64,000 nt of DNA from Nematostella vectensis (Eukaryota > Cnidaria > Anthozoa > Actiniaria > Edwardsiidae). Below, one piece after another: positions 32,345 through 44,693 of this stretch. Numbering within the stretch: position 1 is the stretch's first letter; each line of letters begins with the position of its first letter. The notes beneath the pieces were generated by a model that ran no database searches, was not told the origin of the DNA, and worked only from the letters and a program-made list of their open reading frames with translations. A program made the position numbers and the translations under genes. The stretch spans positions 2,581,998 through 2,645,997 of the forward strand of contig NC_064045.1 of the NCBI RefSeq assembly GCF_932526225.1. Reading direction: 5' to 3'.

Positions 32345-32563
32345 TACGAATGTGCCAGATCAAGAGAAGCAAAGCAAGAGAAGCCACACTGATAGCTCGC
32401 GCTGGTACTCTTGAACCCGGTGGCCTCAACCGGCGTGAAGAAACCGTTTAGCTACTTAGTAATCCACACCACCCTATTTACTATCTTCCATAAGTCACTC
32501 CTTACTCAATTAATATTTTTACCTTTTGTTAGTTAATCATCAATGAACTTTGTACATATACTA

Positions 32564-32720
32564 CAGGGGCGTAGCCAGGAGGGTGGCCCAGGGGGCCCGC
32601 CCCCCCTTCTAGCAGCCAAAAATACAGTAAATGTATGAGACATTATCTAAAATACAGGAGAAAATGACTTGAAATGACCTTTTGGTCCCCCTCCTGTTAA
32701 AAATCCCGGCTACGCCTCTG
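32564..32720. mobile_element. 157-bp MITE, PLE2 copy
   Basis: Same CAGGGGCGTAGCC...CTACGCCTCTG element and TACTA flanks as in PLE1, at the orthologous position. Confidence 0.8.
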
Positions 32721-33685
32721 TACTAGCTGTAACATGTCATTGTAACTCATTTATAACCTTAAGAAGGCAGGTATTAGCATGCCGTAATATCGCTCAAAAA
32801 AACATAAATCTGCGTTGTTGTCGACTTTTTTTAAAGGTTTTCTGAAATAGTACGAGGGATAGTAACATATTTATTTCTAGACTAATAGCTTTTTTAGTCT
32901 CAGATGATCAAACTCCAGGGTGATAATGAACCCTGTCCTCCCATAAGAAAAGTAAAATGCTTTATGTAAATACCACGCTCCCCCCCCCCCCCCCCCCCCC
33001 CGTGACTGTTATTCACATAGAAAGGTACCCATAAGCTTAAAAAACCGGAAGATCGCTCTAAAATGGCCACATTTAGATGAATTCTCCAGGTAAAATGACA
33101 CAAGTTTGATACTTCTCTACTGAAAAATTGCTATCCCCGGCATAAGCAAGTTACCAAGTTCGTCCGAAGGATCATTGCGAACACTGCAAAATCTACTAGT
33201 TGTAGTAGTGTCGTATGCCTCGATTTTTGCCTTGCCCTTTTCAATTGAAGATACAGACATCCATCGACCACCGTTTTCCATTTTTCCAGGTTCCATCCCG
33301 TTTGAAAAAGCCCGCGAAAAATCTTATATTTCATATTAAGTGTTTGCTGTCAGTTTAATCTATCTCACTTCCGGTTAACTTTTGGAGCGTGTGAAAGATC
33401 GTCAGCTGAAAAGGTCAGTATAGATCACAACACTCACATGGACACCAGCGGAATTATCGTTTAATCCTTTTTTTTTTCTATAAATGTTTATTTGTACGCG
33501 AGGGATCGACCCTTTGAGACGTGTGAAGAAGTTTGAGTGTTCGCGAACTTCACAACACTCAAAAGGACATAGGTAAATAAGTGAAAAATTCATAAATGTG
33601 GACTTTAGAAGCACACTAGTATACACACATTGGCACCAGTCGGGCCAAGACGGGACGCTAGCACAGTCTATTTCCCGTGCAGTTC

Positions 33686-33748
33686 GGCAACCATGGACAG
33701 CTGTTTCGTCCTTATTAGGACTCGTCAGCATGGCATAGCCGGTTTGCC
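33686..33748 (-). ncRNA. Type I hammerhead ribozyme, PLE2 terminal repeat
   Basis: Every core base and stem is identical to the PLE1 copy (CUGACGA, GUCC/GGAC, GAAA, ACAG/CUGU, UC). Confidence 0.9.
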
Positions 33749-33860
33749 TCAGTTAAACTTCATCGGCAGATCTCCTCTCACTTCACGTCCGTACGACCGT
33801 GAGAGACTTGACTCTCACGGTATGCTTATTACTTTATTATAATGACCGTCCTTCTGAACC

Positions 33861-35700
33861 GTGTGAACGAGCGCTGACCTTTTAAATTATGCAAAAGTTT
33901 TTGGTAACTAAGCGTTGCGATGACAGTAGGCTAGATACTTCGTGTAAGAAAAAGGCTTCAGTAAGGTCGCATTCAATACACTAAAACAAGCGAAGTATTG
34001 ACTATGGCGCAAAGGCTCTTGGGGTATTGCGAAACATTGCAGATTTCCCGGGACCACGAAAAAAAAACCAGTTGCAATTTATAACTGGGCTACCACAGGT
34101 ATCCCAGTAACTAAGTTTGTAGATTCTTCGCGATTTCCAGGCGTCTCAGCCGCCATCTTGAAATTACTTTGTCAGTCGGGACTTCCAACGGCGTGTCGAC
34201 CGGATTCCGACTTATACATTACCGCTGACTTCCTGCAGACTCACCCTTCCTCTACGCCGGTGGAAAATTGCTTCCCCTTGGTATTGTGCAACAAGCAACT
34301 GTTTCTTAGCGAATCTGCGAAGAAAAGCCGTACCAGCTGATGTAAAAGCAACACAAAGCACAATATCCCTACAAGTCCGGTAAGCAAGGGTATCAGAGAG
34401 CCCGACCGTAGTTTCTCTATGAATTATCGGCAAAATCACGCACATCGCGTCTTTGAATGTGTTGGTTTGTGAAGTGTGACAAAATGTGAGATTATTGTTC
34501 AAAAGTCTTTAGCTCGATCTTACCTCTGCCATCTTCGGATTTTGATAACATTTCTTACATTCTCTATTCTCTGAGGTCGATAACTCGTGCGTTGTATTGG
34601 GGTTTGTGCATTGAATGGGATTTCTACACTAATTTTGTGCGGTTCTCTGTTTGTGCTTCCGCTTTCGATTTAGTAAGGGCTTCGATTGTTTGTGAGCAGT
34701 CCGCTTTTATTTAAACGGTAATCACGTCAGCTTTGTTTGTATTTATTTCTGCGATCGTATGCAGCTCAAACTGTCCAAGGTGTTGCTGATGTGGCCTAGG
34801 CTTGATTGTTTTAGAAAGATGGGGAATGGATCTCATAGGAGAAATTAATGTTACCGCAGTGCCTTAAGATTCATTTTTATTTGGATTTCTTGAATGCAGC
34901 GTTGCTTCATTGAAGTCGCATGAGTATCACAAATATCACAGGCGAAGGGTCATAAGGTAATACAAGAGGGTTTTCTTTTGCCATAAGGTTTCTCCTGTAG
35001 CCTTTCTTGACTAAACTGGTTGCACTTCGTGAGTCTTTCCCGCCATTTCTATATTTTTACTCTTGTGACTCTGTCACGCTGTTTTGTCCGCCGTTTTGTC
35101 CTACGACAAAAACTGACTTCCCACGTTGTCTCCTGTTTTTCTGGCTTAGTTTTCTTGTGTTTGAAACTGTACTTTGTGTTTTCACCAAAAGCTTAAGTGA
35201 TATTTTGGATAATTCTTCACTTACAAACATTAATTTATTCAGCTCCGAAATCAGTCGCCTGTAAATTCTGCGAAGGATTTGCATATTTCTCTGAGCCCTG
35301 ATTGCGATGCGCTGTTGTTGTGTCAGTCTCACGGTAGGCCAGTCACAGTTAAGTTGATGACAAAGAGTTAGTGATTGCGGTCGGATTGCGTTGTTGTGTA
35401 ATACTGCTTGGAGTTTTTCTACCAGTGGGTTCTAAGTGCATTGTTGATTGAGCGCGTTGGTTCAGTTTACGGGCGACTCGAGTCCAACTTGTTTTTGCCA
35501 CCCTGCATTTTCATTGTAGTCTTTTAACTATTTTATTCTACTTAATTTTACCTTGATTATTAATTATTAATAATTAATTGATCTAGTTAAATAAAAGAAA
35601 GGGAAACTAATCAAATAATTATATACAATCAAACAATTATTTAACCGGAATAACCGGAAAATAAACTACAATACTATTTCTGTAATTCTTTTTCAAAAAA
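33861..35700. other. Unit-conserved non-coding stretch, unit B
   Basis: Counterpart of 10,696-12,540, with the YY1-like site at 34,149-34,159. The frame at 34,158-34,340 crosses that site and has no domain; not called. Confidence 0.45.
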
Positions 35701-35731
35701 ATATATATATAAAATAATTATATCTGGCATA

Positions 35732-36313
35732 ATGGCAGGCCACCTCATGGCCCCCTTGATAGTACTCCTATTTGCTCTACATCTCCAGAATTTCTTATTA
35801 CGGTGGCAGAGCCCACTAATTGAGTCTAAGGCCGGACCCTTCATTTCACCAGCACTTTTTGAAATGAACCTGGACAAAGTTAAAATTTTCATGAACAATA
35901 TTTATCCCAATCGTAGAAAATTGATCGCTCCAAGGAGTAACCCAAGCTCACTCGCCTTTCGCCTACTCATTCTTAGTGGGGACATCCCTCTCAATCCCGG
36001 TCCCACCTACCGGTATCCCTGTGGAGCATGCTCAAAACCAGTTAAATGCAACCAGAAGGGTATTCAGTGCGACTACTGCGATGCATGGTATCACACAAAA
36101 TGCTGCTCAATAAGCAATGAAAGTTACAATACACTTGCTAACAGTTCTTGTTCTTGGATCTGCTGTGCCTGTGATGTGGCCAATTTCTCAAAGTCATCAA
36201 ATGGTCCTGACATTCCTGATGACAATTATTATTTATCTTTATCAACATCAGTACAATCATCCGGCTCAGAATCACCCCAGCCACTAACATCCTCCCCCAG
36301 GCAAAGACAATAA
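35732..36313 (+). pseudogene. 2A-like plus PHD N terminus of CR1-like element (unit B)
   Basis: 193 residues, same start, GDIPLNPGP motif, zinc finger and internal deletion junction as the unit A copy, with a few substitutions (for example His to Pro in the first finger residues). The shared junction shows the deletion predates the segmental duplication. Confidence 0.78.
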
Positions 36314-36582
36314 AAGAATGGAACAAGCTGCCCCGCCCTACCCTGGATTCCACTAGTGCAGATATTTTTAGAGAACGAATAAAATAAAATTAAATTAATA
36401 AAATTATATTAATACCAATAATGCTGTTTAAACGATTTTTATCTTTTTACTTTATTTAATCTTTTTTTTATTCTGCCTTATTATTATTTTATTCTGCCTT
36501 ATTATTATTTGTATTATTATTTATTTTTATTATTATTATTTTTATTTCTATTATTATTTTATTTTATGTTTTTTATTTATTT

Positions 36583-36615
<33 letters not shown>

Positions 36616-36730
36616 ATTTTTAGTTAATTAATTAATTAATGTATTTATTTATTTATTTATACAATTAATTTATATCCACGGTGATGGTAACCCCTTTGTG
36701 GATTAAAAATGTAGATGTAGATGTAGAAGA
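36314..36730 (+). mobile_element. 3' end of the deleted CR1-like element, unit B
   Basis: Carries the WNKLP RT tail remnant, AT-rich low complexity and the ATGTAG terminal repeat. The simple-repeat part differs in length from unit A. Confidence 0.68.
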
Positions 36731-36996
36731 TTCCCTTAGCATTCCCTTCTTTTCTAGGTTGTCAATGGTTGCTAAACTTTTGTTAGGTCCTAACTTTTAC
36801 TTTGTTCCTCAACAGATTTATTAGTAAAACCAAGAGTGGAATTGATGCTACTTCAATCTTTCAAAATGTGATGTCAATGCATTAAGCAGGTATAGCCAAT
36901 CTACTGTAGCATTGATATACAGCATTTTGATGTTGTGATAATAAAAGATGATGATTTCTCTTGTTGCTGAGCATTTCTGTATTTTTGCAGATCAGT

Positions 36997-37738
36997 ATGG
37001 CCTCTGTACTCTCAGCCAGTGAGGAGAAGGACAACTTCCTCAAACTCTGCCGCCTGCTGATAGATGGAGGTACCCAGTCCCTGCGGACATACTTCACATC
37101 AATCCACCATCCCACCCCCCTTGCAGCATTTCTAAATACGCACAAGAAAACCTTAACTAACCTGAAAAGCAGGAGGATACTCCGCCAAGAGCAGTTTGAT
37201 CGACTATTCCCTGCCAGCGGTGTTCCATCAGCTAATGATTATGACATTACACTTTTGTTCCTGTTGCTTCGCCACATCTCTGGGTTGTCACCACCTGTCA
37301 GTACATCTAGCTGGGATGTGTTGCCTCCTCCTACTGATCTTACCAAGGAGGCACACATGGCCCGGCTGAAATGGTACAGGAATAATGTGTTTGCCCACAT
37401 CAAATCAACTGAAGTGCCAACTGTTCAATTTAATCAGTACTGGGTTGAAATATCTGATGCACTGATCTCCCTCGGTGGAGTCAGTCAGGGTGACATAGAT
37501 GCCCTGAAGGACACACCTCTTGAGAGAGATTATGTAACGCTTTTGAAAGAGTGGGTTGATAAAGATCTAGACTTGTCAAAAGAAGTAAATGAGACAAAGA
37601 GAGAAGTGCAAGAGACAAAGACTAAAGTAGATGAGACAAACAAAGTAGTGCATGAGGTGAAGGGAAAAGTATCTGAGATCTCTATAAAAACAGAGAAAAT
37701 GGCAGTGGACCTAGCATCACTCAAAGAGGAATTCTCAA
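36997..37738 (+). CDS. NLR gene B, exon 1: HEPN and shorter coiled coil
   Basis: Same acceptor (TTTTTGCAG) and ATG context as gene A. The HEPN domain is intact with RNNVFAH. The coiled coil has about four VQETK-type heptads instead of about nine, and an added SIKTEK segment before MAVDLASLKEEF. It ends TCTCAA|GTAAGT in the same phase. Length is 742 bp against 826 in gene A. Confidence 0.85.
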
Positions 37739-38041
37739 GTAAGTAAACCATCTGAAAAAAAGCTAGCCTGAAATGATAATAAGAAACTTACACAATCACG
37801 AATCTCAAATCACAATAAGATATCATTTATATAAAAAATACTGAACCTATTTAGTTGACATTATTGAGACATGACCTCTTGCTTTATATCCTTGTCCATG
37901 AAGACAGGGTTTTTTCTCTTCATGGCCTGATGTTGAGAGAAACTTTTGTCCCTTTTTTGGTTTGGTATCTTCTATACACCTAAAGGCCTAAAATCCCTTT
38001 CTTGATTATATCACTCTCAACTCTACAAATTGTTGTCACAG

Positions 38042-38105
38042 GTAAAAAGTTGAACAGTAAGAAGGACATCACTGCCACTAAAGGTGATGAAGCTGCTTCT
38101 GGGAA
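38042..38105 (+). CDS. NLR gene B, exon 2 (first copy)
   Basis: 64 bp, same phase and splice sites as gene A exon 2; reads SKKLNSKKDITATKGDEAAS. Confidence 0.78.
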
Positions 38106-38331
38106 GTAAGTTATAATTCTTTTTTGTGTGTTTCTCTTGCACAGATAAGCAAAATTATGAGTTAGATCGTGGAATCTTCAGTGAATTGTATTTTAAATGT
38201 AGCTTTTTTATTTATTTCGTTTTTGTTTCTTATTATATAGATTTATTATAGATATTAAAATGTCACCCTTCAATAACTGAAAGTAACAGGTAATGTTATG
38301 TTGTAAACTGATTGTGTGGTTTTTACTTTAG

Positions 38332-38369
38332 AACATCTCATGACCCAGGGAATGAGAGTCTACCAAAAG
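38332..38369 (+). CDS. NLR gene B, exon 3 (first copy)
   Basis: 38 bp; a 6-bp in-frame loss shortens the lysine tail compared with gene A. Donor AAAAG|GTACAT is kept. Confidence 0.75.
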
Positions 38370-38935
38370 GTACATGTGACATGCTAAAGATATTTTAAGA
38401 AAATAAAATTAAAAGTTGCAGATTCTTGAAGGGGCCAAGGGGGTGGGGCTGGGCCGGGTCTAGTATCTATGGTAACCCCACGTATTTAGGTAAAATTTTA
38501 AGAGGACATATATATGAGAGTTTAGTTGCTCCTGCCATATGTTTTATACAGTTTGTATCAAATCATAGACTTCCACCGCTGATACAGTGGAACCTGGATA
38601 TTACGATACTTGATTTAAGGATAACCTTGATTTTACAATGGCGTTCCTTTCTCATGGTGGAAGTACAGTGAAATGTAGAAGAAATTACCTCGATCTGCTG
38701 TTATTGGATACATTGATATTATTGATTTTATGATAGAAATCTGTTCTCCTAAGCGTAATTTTGAATTTTGTACAACAATATTATTGATTTTGTTTATCAA
38801 CAAATAATGAAAAACTCAGTTGTGTACAGTACAGTCAATCAATTTTTTTTATTTGACAGATCTTGTTAAATACAGATTACAGTCTCACAAAGAGAAAATT
38901 TACAGTCTTACAAGGAGTACAGTTGCACTTTTTTT

Positions 38936-39353
38936 CCGGAATAACCGGAAAATAAACTACAATACTATTTCTGTAATTCTTTTTCAAAAAAATATATATA
39001 TAAAATAATTATATCTGGCATAATGGCAGGCCACCTCATGGCCCCCCTTGATAGTACTCCTATTTGCTCTACATCTCCAGAAATTCTTATTACGGTGGCA
39101 GAGCCCACTAATTGAGTCTAAGGCCGGACCCTTCATTTCACCAGCACTTTTTGAAATGAGCCTGGACAAAGTAAAAACTTTCATGAACAATATTTATCCC
39201 AATCGTAGAAAATTGATCGCTCCAAGGAGTAACCCGAGCTCACTCGCCTTTCGCCTACTCATTCTTAGTGGGGACATCCCTCTCAATCCCGGTCCCACCT
39301 ACCGGTATCCCTGTGGAGCATGCTCAAAACCAGTTAAATGCAACCAGAAGGGC
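38936..39353 (+). pseudogene. Truncated 2A/PHD retroelement fragment in NLR-B intron
   Basis: Starts CCGGAATAACCGG and ends inside the first zinc-finger half (CGACSKPVKCNQKG). It shares AGTACTCC and TATCCCTGT variants with the unit B copy, not the unit A copy. No RT tail and no ATGTAG end, so it did not arrive as a normal retroelement 3' insertion. Confidence 0.78.
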
Positions 39354-39407
39354 CTAAAATCCCTTTCTTGATTATTACACTCTCAACTCTACAATTTGAT
39401 GTCACAG

Positions 39408-39471
39408 GTAAAAAGGTGAACAGCAAGAAGGACATCACTGCCGCTAAAGGTGATGAGGCTGCTTCTGGGAA
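39408..39471 (+). CDS. NLR gene B, exon 2' (second copy)
   Basis: 64 bp with intact GTCACAG acceptor and GTAAGT donor. It is closer to gene A exon 2 (ITAAKGDEAAS) than to the first copy in B. Phase allows it to follow exon 3 directly. Confidence 0.72.
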
Positions 39472-39697
39472 GTAAGTTATAATTCTTTTTTGTGTGTTTC
39501 TCTTGGACAGATAAGCATTAATATGGGTTAGATCGTGGAATCTTCAGTGAATTGTATTTTAAATGTACCTTTTTGATTTGTTTCGTTTTTGTTTCTTATT
39601 ATATAGATTTATTATAGATATTTAAATGTCACCCTTCAATAACGGAAAGTAACAGGCAATGCTGTGTTGTAAACTGATTGTGTGCTTTCTACTTTAG

Positions 39698-39741
39698 AAC
39701 ATCCCACGACCCAGGGAATGAGCGTCTACCAAAGAAAAAAG
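39698..39741 (+). CDS. NLR gene B, exon 3' (second copy)
   Basis: 44 bp, TACTTTAG acceptor, donor AAAAAG|GTACAT, full KKK tail. Exons 2'+3' total 108 bp, so including them adds 36 residues without a frame change; skipping them is equally in frame. Confidence 0.72.
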
Positions 39742-39986
39742 GTACATGTGACATGCTGTAGATATTTTAATAAAATAAAATTAAAAGTTGCAGATTCTAG
39801 AAGGGGGCGAGGGGGTGGGGCTGGGCCGGGTCTAGTATCTATGGTAACCCCACGTATTTAGGTAAAATTTTAAGAGGACATATATACGGGAGTTTAGTTG
39901 CTCCTGCCATATGTTTTAAACAGTGTATATGTTGATGGGTCTTCCCCTCTTCCCCTGAGACAAATCATAGACTTCCACCGCTGATA

Positions 39987-40495
39987 CAGTGGAACCTGGA
40001 TATTACGATACTTGATTTAAGGATAACCTCGATTTTATAAAGGCGTTCTTTTCTCACGGTGGAAATACAGTGAAATGTAAAAGAAACTACCTTGATCAAG
40101 CATTATTGGATACATTGATATTATTGATTTTACGATACAAATCTGTTCTCCTAAGCGTAATTTTGAATTTCGTACAACAATTTTATTGATTTTGTTGATC
40201 GACAAATAACGAAAAACTCAGTTGTGTACAGTATAGTCAATCAATTTTTTTTATTTGACAGATCTTGTTAAATACAGATTACAGTCTCACAAAGAGAAAA
40301 TTTACAGTCTTACAAGGAGTACAGTTGCACTTTTAATATTTTGTTAAAGTTGATAAGTAACCCAACCGAGTACAACACTATTTTCAATGGATTTTCTTTT
40401 ATATCGTAAAATCAAGGAGGACATCTTGACAATACCCCGATTTTCCGGTACATTTACTATCTCCTGGGGCATATTGTAAAATCCAGGTTCCACTG
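39987..40495. mobile_element. Pogo/Tigger-like MITE in NLR-B
   Basis: CAGTGGAACCTGG...CCAGGTTCCACTG termini with TA on both sides, 509 bp, no transposase. A copy truncated by the local duplication starts at 38,585. Confidence 0.78.
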
Positions 40496-41207
40496 TATCT
40501 GTTTTGTATAGCACTTAAAACACTTATTACCTATCAGTAGAGATACAGCCTACCCCATCCAGTTTGCAATCATGACTATGGGTAATGGGATAGTCATGGA
40601 TAAAAGATGCTGTAGAAGGAGAACAAAATCATTTTCTCTCTTGGCTGCAGAGCTCTCTTGTATAAACGAAAAACTGTTCTTTGCATAGATGATACCGATT
40701 TGGATTTTGTTCCTTTGTCAGCTCAAGTGTGCTGCACTAGCCATCGTATTGTTCGCTTACTGCACATCCAGGTTCAGTTTTTCTTTCCCCAAAAAGGACT
40801 TGAATTTTCAGCCCCATTTCTTTCTTTCACAGAGGCAAACAACACACTATTTCAATATTTAATTTATAGTTTGTAGCATGTTAGGCGAGAAAGGGTCGCC
40901 TATAGGGGTGTAATAGATGTCCTCTTCTTTCGAAAGCATTGTCAAGGATTTCTATTATCCTGTTTGACACACTTTGAAATGAATATTCTATATTATATAG
41001 CATCCGTACAACTTTCATATTGTTGAAAAATGGAACTGGGTTGAGCCATGTGTCTGATAATAAAAAGCCTTAAATTTTAATATTCAAACTGACACAAACA
41101 CATTTCATTGGACCAAATATGCAAATCGTTCTCCTTATTGAGAAATGCCCTTCAATAAAAGAAAGCCAATTCAAACCGAAACAATAATATTTTTGTATTT
41201 TTTTTAG

Positions 41208-43126
41208 CGGTTCAAGACTTTATTGACTATCTTCATCTGAGGTACACGACAGGTGAAGAGGTCCTTATTGAGCCGCTTAAGGACATGGAGGACGGCAACT
41301 TCACGCTGGAGAACATGTTCTCAGAGCTGGAGATCGTCAGAAAAAACACCGATATCAAGGTGCCGATGTATGACGTCTTTACCGCTAGTGAACCATCCAA
41401 GACGGTGCGAAGTGTTCTCCTGGAGGGGGACTCTGGGGCGGGCAAGACCACGTTTTGCAAGAAGATTGCATATGACTGGGCAACAGGGGTCTTGGCCAAA
41501 ACAGAGTCCTTCCCTCAGGTGGAGCTAGTGCTGTCTTTGAAGTGTAAAGGGATAAGTTCTAAAGGGTTCCCGCAGGCAGTGCAAGATCAATTGTTTCCCG
41601 AGGAATTTAGTGTACAAGATAGGGTAGAAGTGGTGCAGTACATCAAAGAAAACCAAAATAAGGTTTTGATAATCCTAGATGGATACGACGAGTTACCTTT
41701 AGAGGCAAGGGAGAGCATACATAATGTAGTATGTAAAAAGTTCTATTCCTCTAGTTGCACCCTTTTAACGAGTAGACCAGAAAAGAAGCTCAGCAAATAC
41801 TTTACAGGAAGTAATGCTCTAGAAATCAAGGGATTTCTCGATGTTGATGACTTTATCAGCATTTTCTTTAATGCATTACCAGATTACGCAGCATTTATTG
41901 TAGAGATTATCTCCAAAGGAATCTCTAATGTCGAATTGTGTAATCCTCTCACCTTGATTCTCTTCTGTTTGAGTTATAAGGATCATTGTGAGAGGAACAG
42001 GGAAAAGGATTTCTCACATGGTATGACCCTTCGAGAACTTTACGAGGATGTAGCGTACTCACGAATTAGGAGATACTTTGAGAAGGAAGACATCAACTTC
42101 GACGATGACGATATTCAAGCGACGAGTTTACAACTAGGAGAAATTGCTTTTCATAGTCTTAAGGACAAGGCTAACACCTTTCCACTTCCTAAACTATCAG
42201 AAGTTTTGAAAAAGGTAGGTTTCTTAACACGCCGCAAATCCCCTAGCACCATACGAGCAGTAGAAATGTACTCCTTTGTTCACAAGTCTTTTCAGGACTT
42301 TTTCTGTGCTGTGTTTTTAGCTGACAGGCTTGGACAAGGCATTGTTGAGAGTGTATTGATTAATGATTTTGGATTTTACCTCACTGTCAATCGTTACGAC
42401 CTCGCTTTGATGGTAGTCAGTAATGTGATGAAAGCCGTGGAATCTCTCGCAGGCAAAGTACCCGAGCATCCACCCGAAGAGTTTCCCGTGAATGATTGGC
42501 GTGCCTACTATATCGCTCTCAAGTTGCTGTGTCAGTGTCTGGCGAGATGCAAAAAATCAGAAATCGTCAAAGTTTTGGAAAAGGCATATTGCCTCCTTCC
42601 ATGCAGAGTGCTTTTACAATTTAATAATTTTGAACCATGTTATTCTACGCTGTTAGGATTGTCATATTTGCTATCGTACGATTTGTCTCGTTCCCAGAGC
42701 CTGCAGACTGTCGGTAGTGTCAGCGGTTTGCGTCCCCTTGGTGATCTTGCTATCCTTTTTTTGAATTATACAGATGGGATCCCTGATCAATTTACAAAAG
42801 CGTTAGCTTCTTCTCCGATTCGAAAACTAGATATTTCTTGTCCCCCTTGTGCAGGAGATATTGTAAAAGCGCTTGTCAGCATGCTGTCACGTACCACCTT
42901 ACAGTCTCTCAGCCTTTTTGTTGGGAACGGCGAGGCTAATGTTGGCAATTTAATCGAGTCTTTAAAGAACAACGTTACACTCTCAGCAATCTGTATTGAA
43001 TCTGTCGGCTTTGGTGATTCGTGTGCTATCAAGTTGGCTGAGATCTTATCTGATAACACCAGTCTCACTGACGTTCGCATTAATAGTAATTTTAACCTGT
43101 TGCAGGTTAAAATTCCTTTTTCTTGA
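41208..43126 (+). CDS. NLR gene B, exon 4: NACHT plus truncated LRR
   Basis: The acceptor at 41207 and the phase (G|CG) match gene A. NACHT is intact: GDSGAGKTTF, LIILDGYDEL, LLTSRPEKK, SFQDFFCAVFLADRL. After the LRR segment SLTDVRINS the frame runs into novel residues and stops at 43,124-43,126. A deletion of about 380 bp relative to gene A removes several LRRs and shifts the frame. The predicted protein is 920 residues (956 with exons 2' and 3'), with ATPase and HEPN but little LRR. It may be a pseudogene or a shortened receptor. Confidence 0.82.
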
Positions 43127-43564
43127 TCACTGTAATATAGATGTGTTTGGTGCCAAGGAACTCGGCATAGCTTTGTCAAGGAATTCATGTCTCGAGGAAC
43201 TGTCCGTAGCTTGTAATGATATTAATGACGGAGGGATGTGTGCGCTGGCTGAGTCTGTGGCTAGTAATGAAACATTACAGGTTCTTTACATCTCGTACAA
43301 TAACGTCGGTCAAAATGGTAAAAAGGTTATAATTAGCGCTTGCGAAACGAGCAAGTCCGTCCGGCATCTCTACCACGAGAACGACTCGATTCTCAACACG
43401 TGCTCCAAGCCTCACTCGGTCTGTTTAGTTCCCCGTCAATTATATGAACCTGTTTCCATTGATATGTTTCAGAAAGTGCATTATTTATACAAAACATATA
43501 GTCAAGGTGTAGAACAGCAAGTCGAGGAGAGCTTGACTTCATTCTCTCGAATGCTTAATTTGTA
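43127..43564 (+). pseudogene. Out-of-frame LRR tail of NLR gene B
   Basis: CRLKFLFLDHCNID through NSCLEELSVACNDI, NETLQVLYISYNNV and a diverged C terminus are readable in another frame up to a stop near 43,563. The junction TTTTAACCTGTTGCAG|GTT happens to resemble a 3' splice site, which could in principle let a downstream exon be used. Confidence 0.8.
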
Positions 43565-44003
43565 ATTTCTTGAGACGTTTATTTGAAAATCCTTTTTTGT
43601 ATAAAGTGCAGGGAGTATAAATCCTCTCCATCTTGTTCACCCATAAAATTTTGCTTAAAAATGTCCAACTTTCATTTTCATTTCTAGCAAAAATTACCGT
43701 CGGTCCTCCCCCCTCAAACAAACATCTTGTTTGTGCATAAGACTGGGGGGACTAGGGTATTGAAGGTTAAGGTTATTGGGGGGGGTGGAAGGTTTTATAA
43801 TGACCATCACAGGTGGCTTACACTAGCATGTCACGTGACCAACTAAAGAGTCCAAACGAGCACCAAATTGTCAAACACGTAGCTGTGACTTGCTCGTGTA
43901 GCATGTCACGTGACCAACTAAAGAGTCCAAACGAGCACCAACTTGTCAAACACGTAGCTGTGACTTGCTCGTGTAAGCCGCCTGTTGTTGCAAGTTGAGT
44001 CAG

Positions 44004-44009
44004 AATAAA
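44004..44009 (+). terminator. Candidate poly(A) signal for NLR gene B
   Basis: AATAAA in the same context (GAGTCAGAATAAATGAT) as 21,915 in unit A. Confidence 0.35.
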
Positions 44010-44540
44010 TGATTAGTTTGAGTGCACTAGGGGTGTTACTACGCAAAGCATATTGTCAAATGTTGTACATACTTGTATTTTAGTCACTTTAATACCTAGG
44101 GCCTATTAAATTGTATATAGTGCACAATGGTAATAAAAAAGATGATATTGATTGTGTAGATCGCTGACTGCTTGCATTAGCGTTGACTTTCCCCTTATCC
44201 CTCCCACGCTGCCGGTAAACCATGCGCTCTGATGGCCTCCCTTCTGCGCATGCTCCTCAATGTGCAGTACTTTGGTTATAAGCGACTTGCACTTAAAGAT
44301 CACGTGACTTCTTGTGTAGCAAATTTACGCCAAAACACAGAAATGGCTGGACCATCATGCCAGAGAGTGACAAAAAAAATAAAAATAAGCCCCTTCTGTC
44401 GAGGCATAGAAACTTTCTGGGTGATTTATAAGCGCTAAATATGTTTTTCTTTATTTCACCGTTCAAGCTTCGCGAGAGTCAAAAGTCACGTGATTTATTT
44501 AAGCAGGTCGTTTATTGCGCGCATGCGCGTTGTACTGTTC

Positions 44541-44693
44541 TCAGGCCCCCCTTAACTTTCTCCACAGGAGACCCAAGCTCAGGGTTTGTTCAGCCCGTGG
44601 ATCGCGAGTCTCTCTATAGCGAGTCTCGGGCTGTAGCAAGGGAGCTTCACTGAGACTCGATGCGTGAGCGCGTTGACTGCGAATAGCCGCCAT
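44541..44693 (-). CDS. Small conserved ORF in CpG-rich region (unit B)
   Basis: 50 residues from ATG 44693 (MAAIRSQRAHASSLSEAPLL), ending LLWRKLRGA. An upstream in-frame ATG at 44,756 would extend it. No domain is recognised. Confidence 0.25.
   Translation of the reverse strand: MAAIRSQRAHASSLSEAPLLQPETRYRETRDPRAEQTLSLGLLWRKLRGA

Larger units (their letters stand above)
29373..33860 (-). mobile_element. Penelope-like element, copy 2 (PLE2)
   Basis: Most complete copy: 5' terminal repeat with hammerhead (about 33,470-33,860), RT/GIY-YIG frame (32,344 to 30,712), 40-bp and 22-bp minisatellites, and a partial second terminal repeat at the 3' side (29,373-29,632). That terminal copy is inverted relative to the 5' one, an arrangement known for some PLEs. 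Confidence 0.85.
37987..40280. repeat. Local duplication of NLR-B exons 2-3 with a retroelement fragment at the join
   Basis: A segment of roughly 0.94 kb starting CCTAAAATCCCTTTC (about 37,987) restarts at about 39,355, and exon 2 to exon 2' spacing is 1,366 bp. Between the copies (about 38,936-39,353) sits a piece of the 2A/PHD retroelement most like the unit B copy at 35,644-36,060. Junctions have only a few bases of shared sequence. This suggests template switching during replication rather than retrotransposition. Confidence 0.8.
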
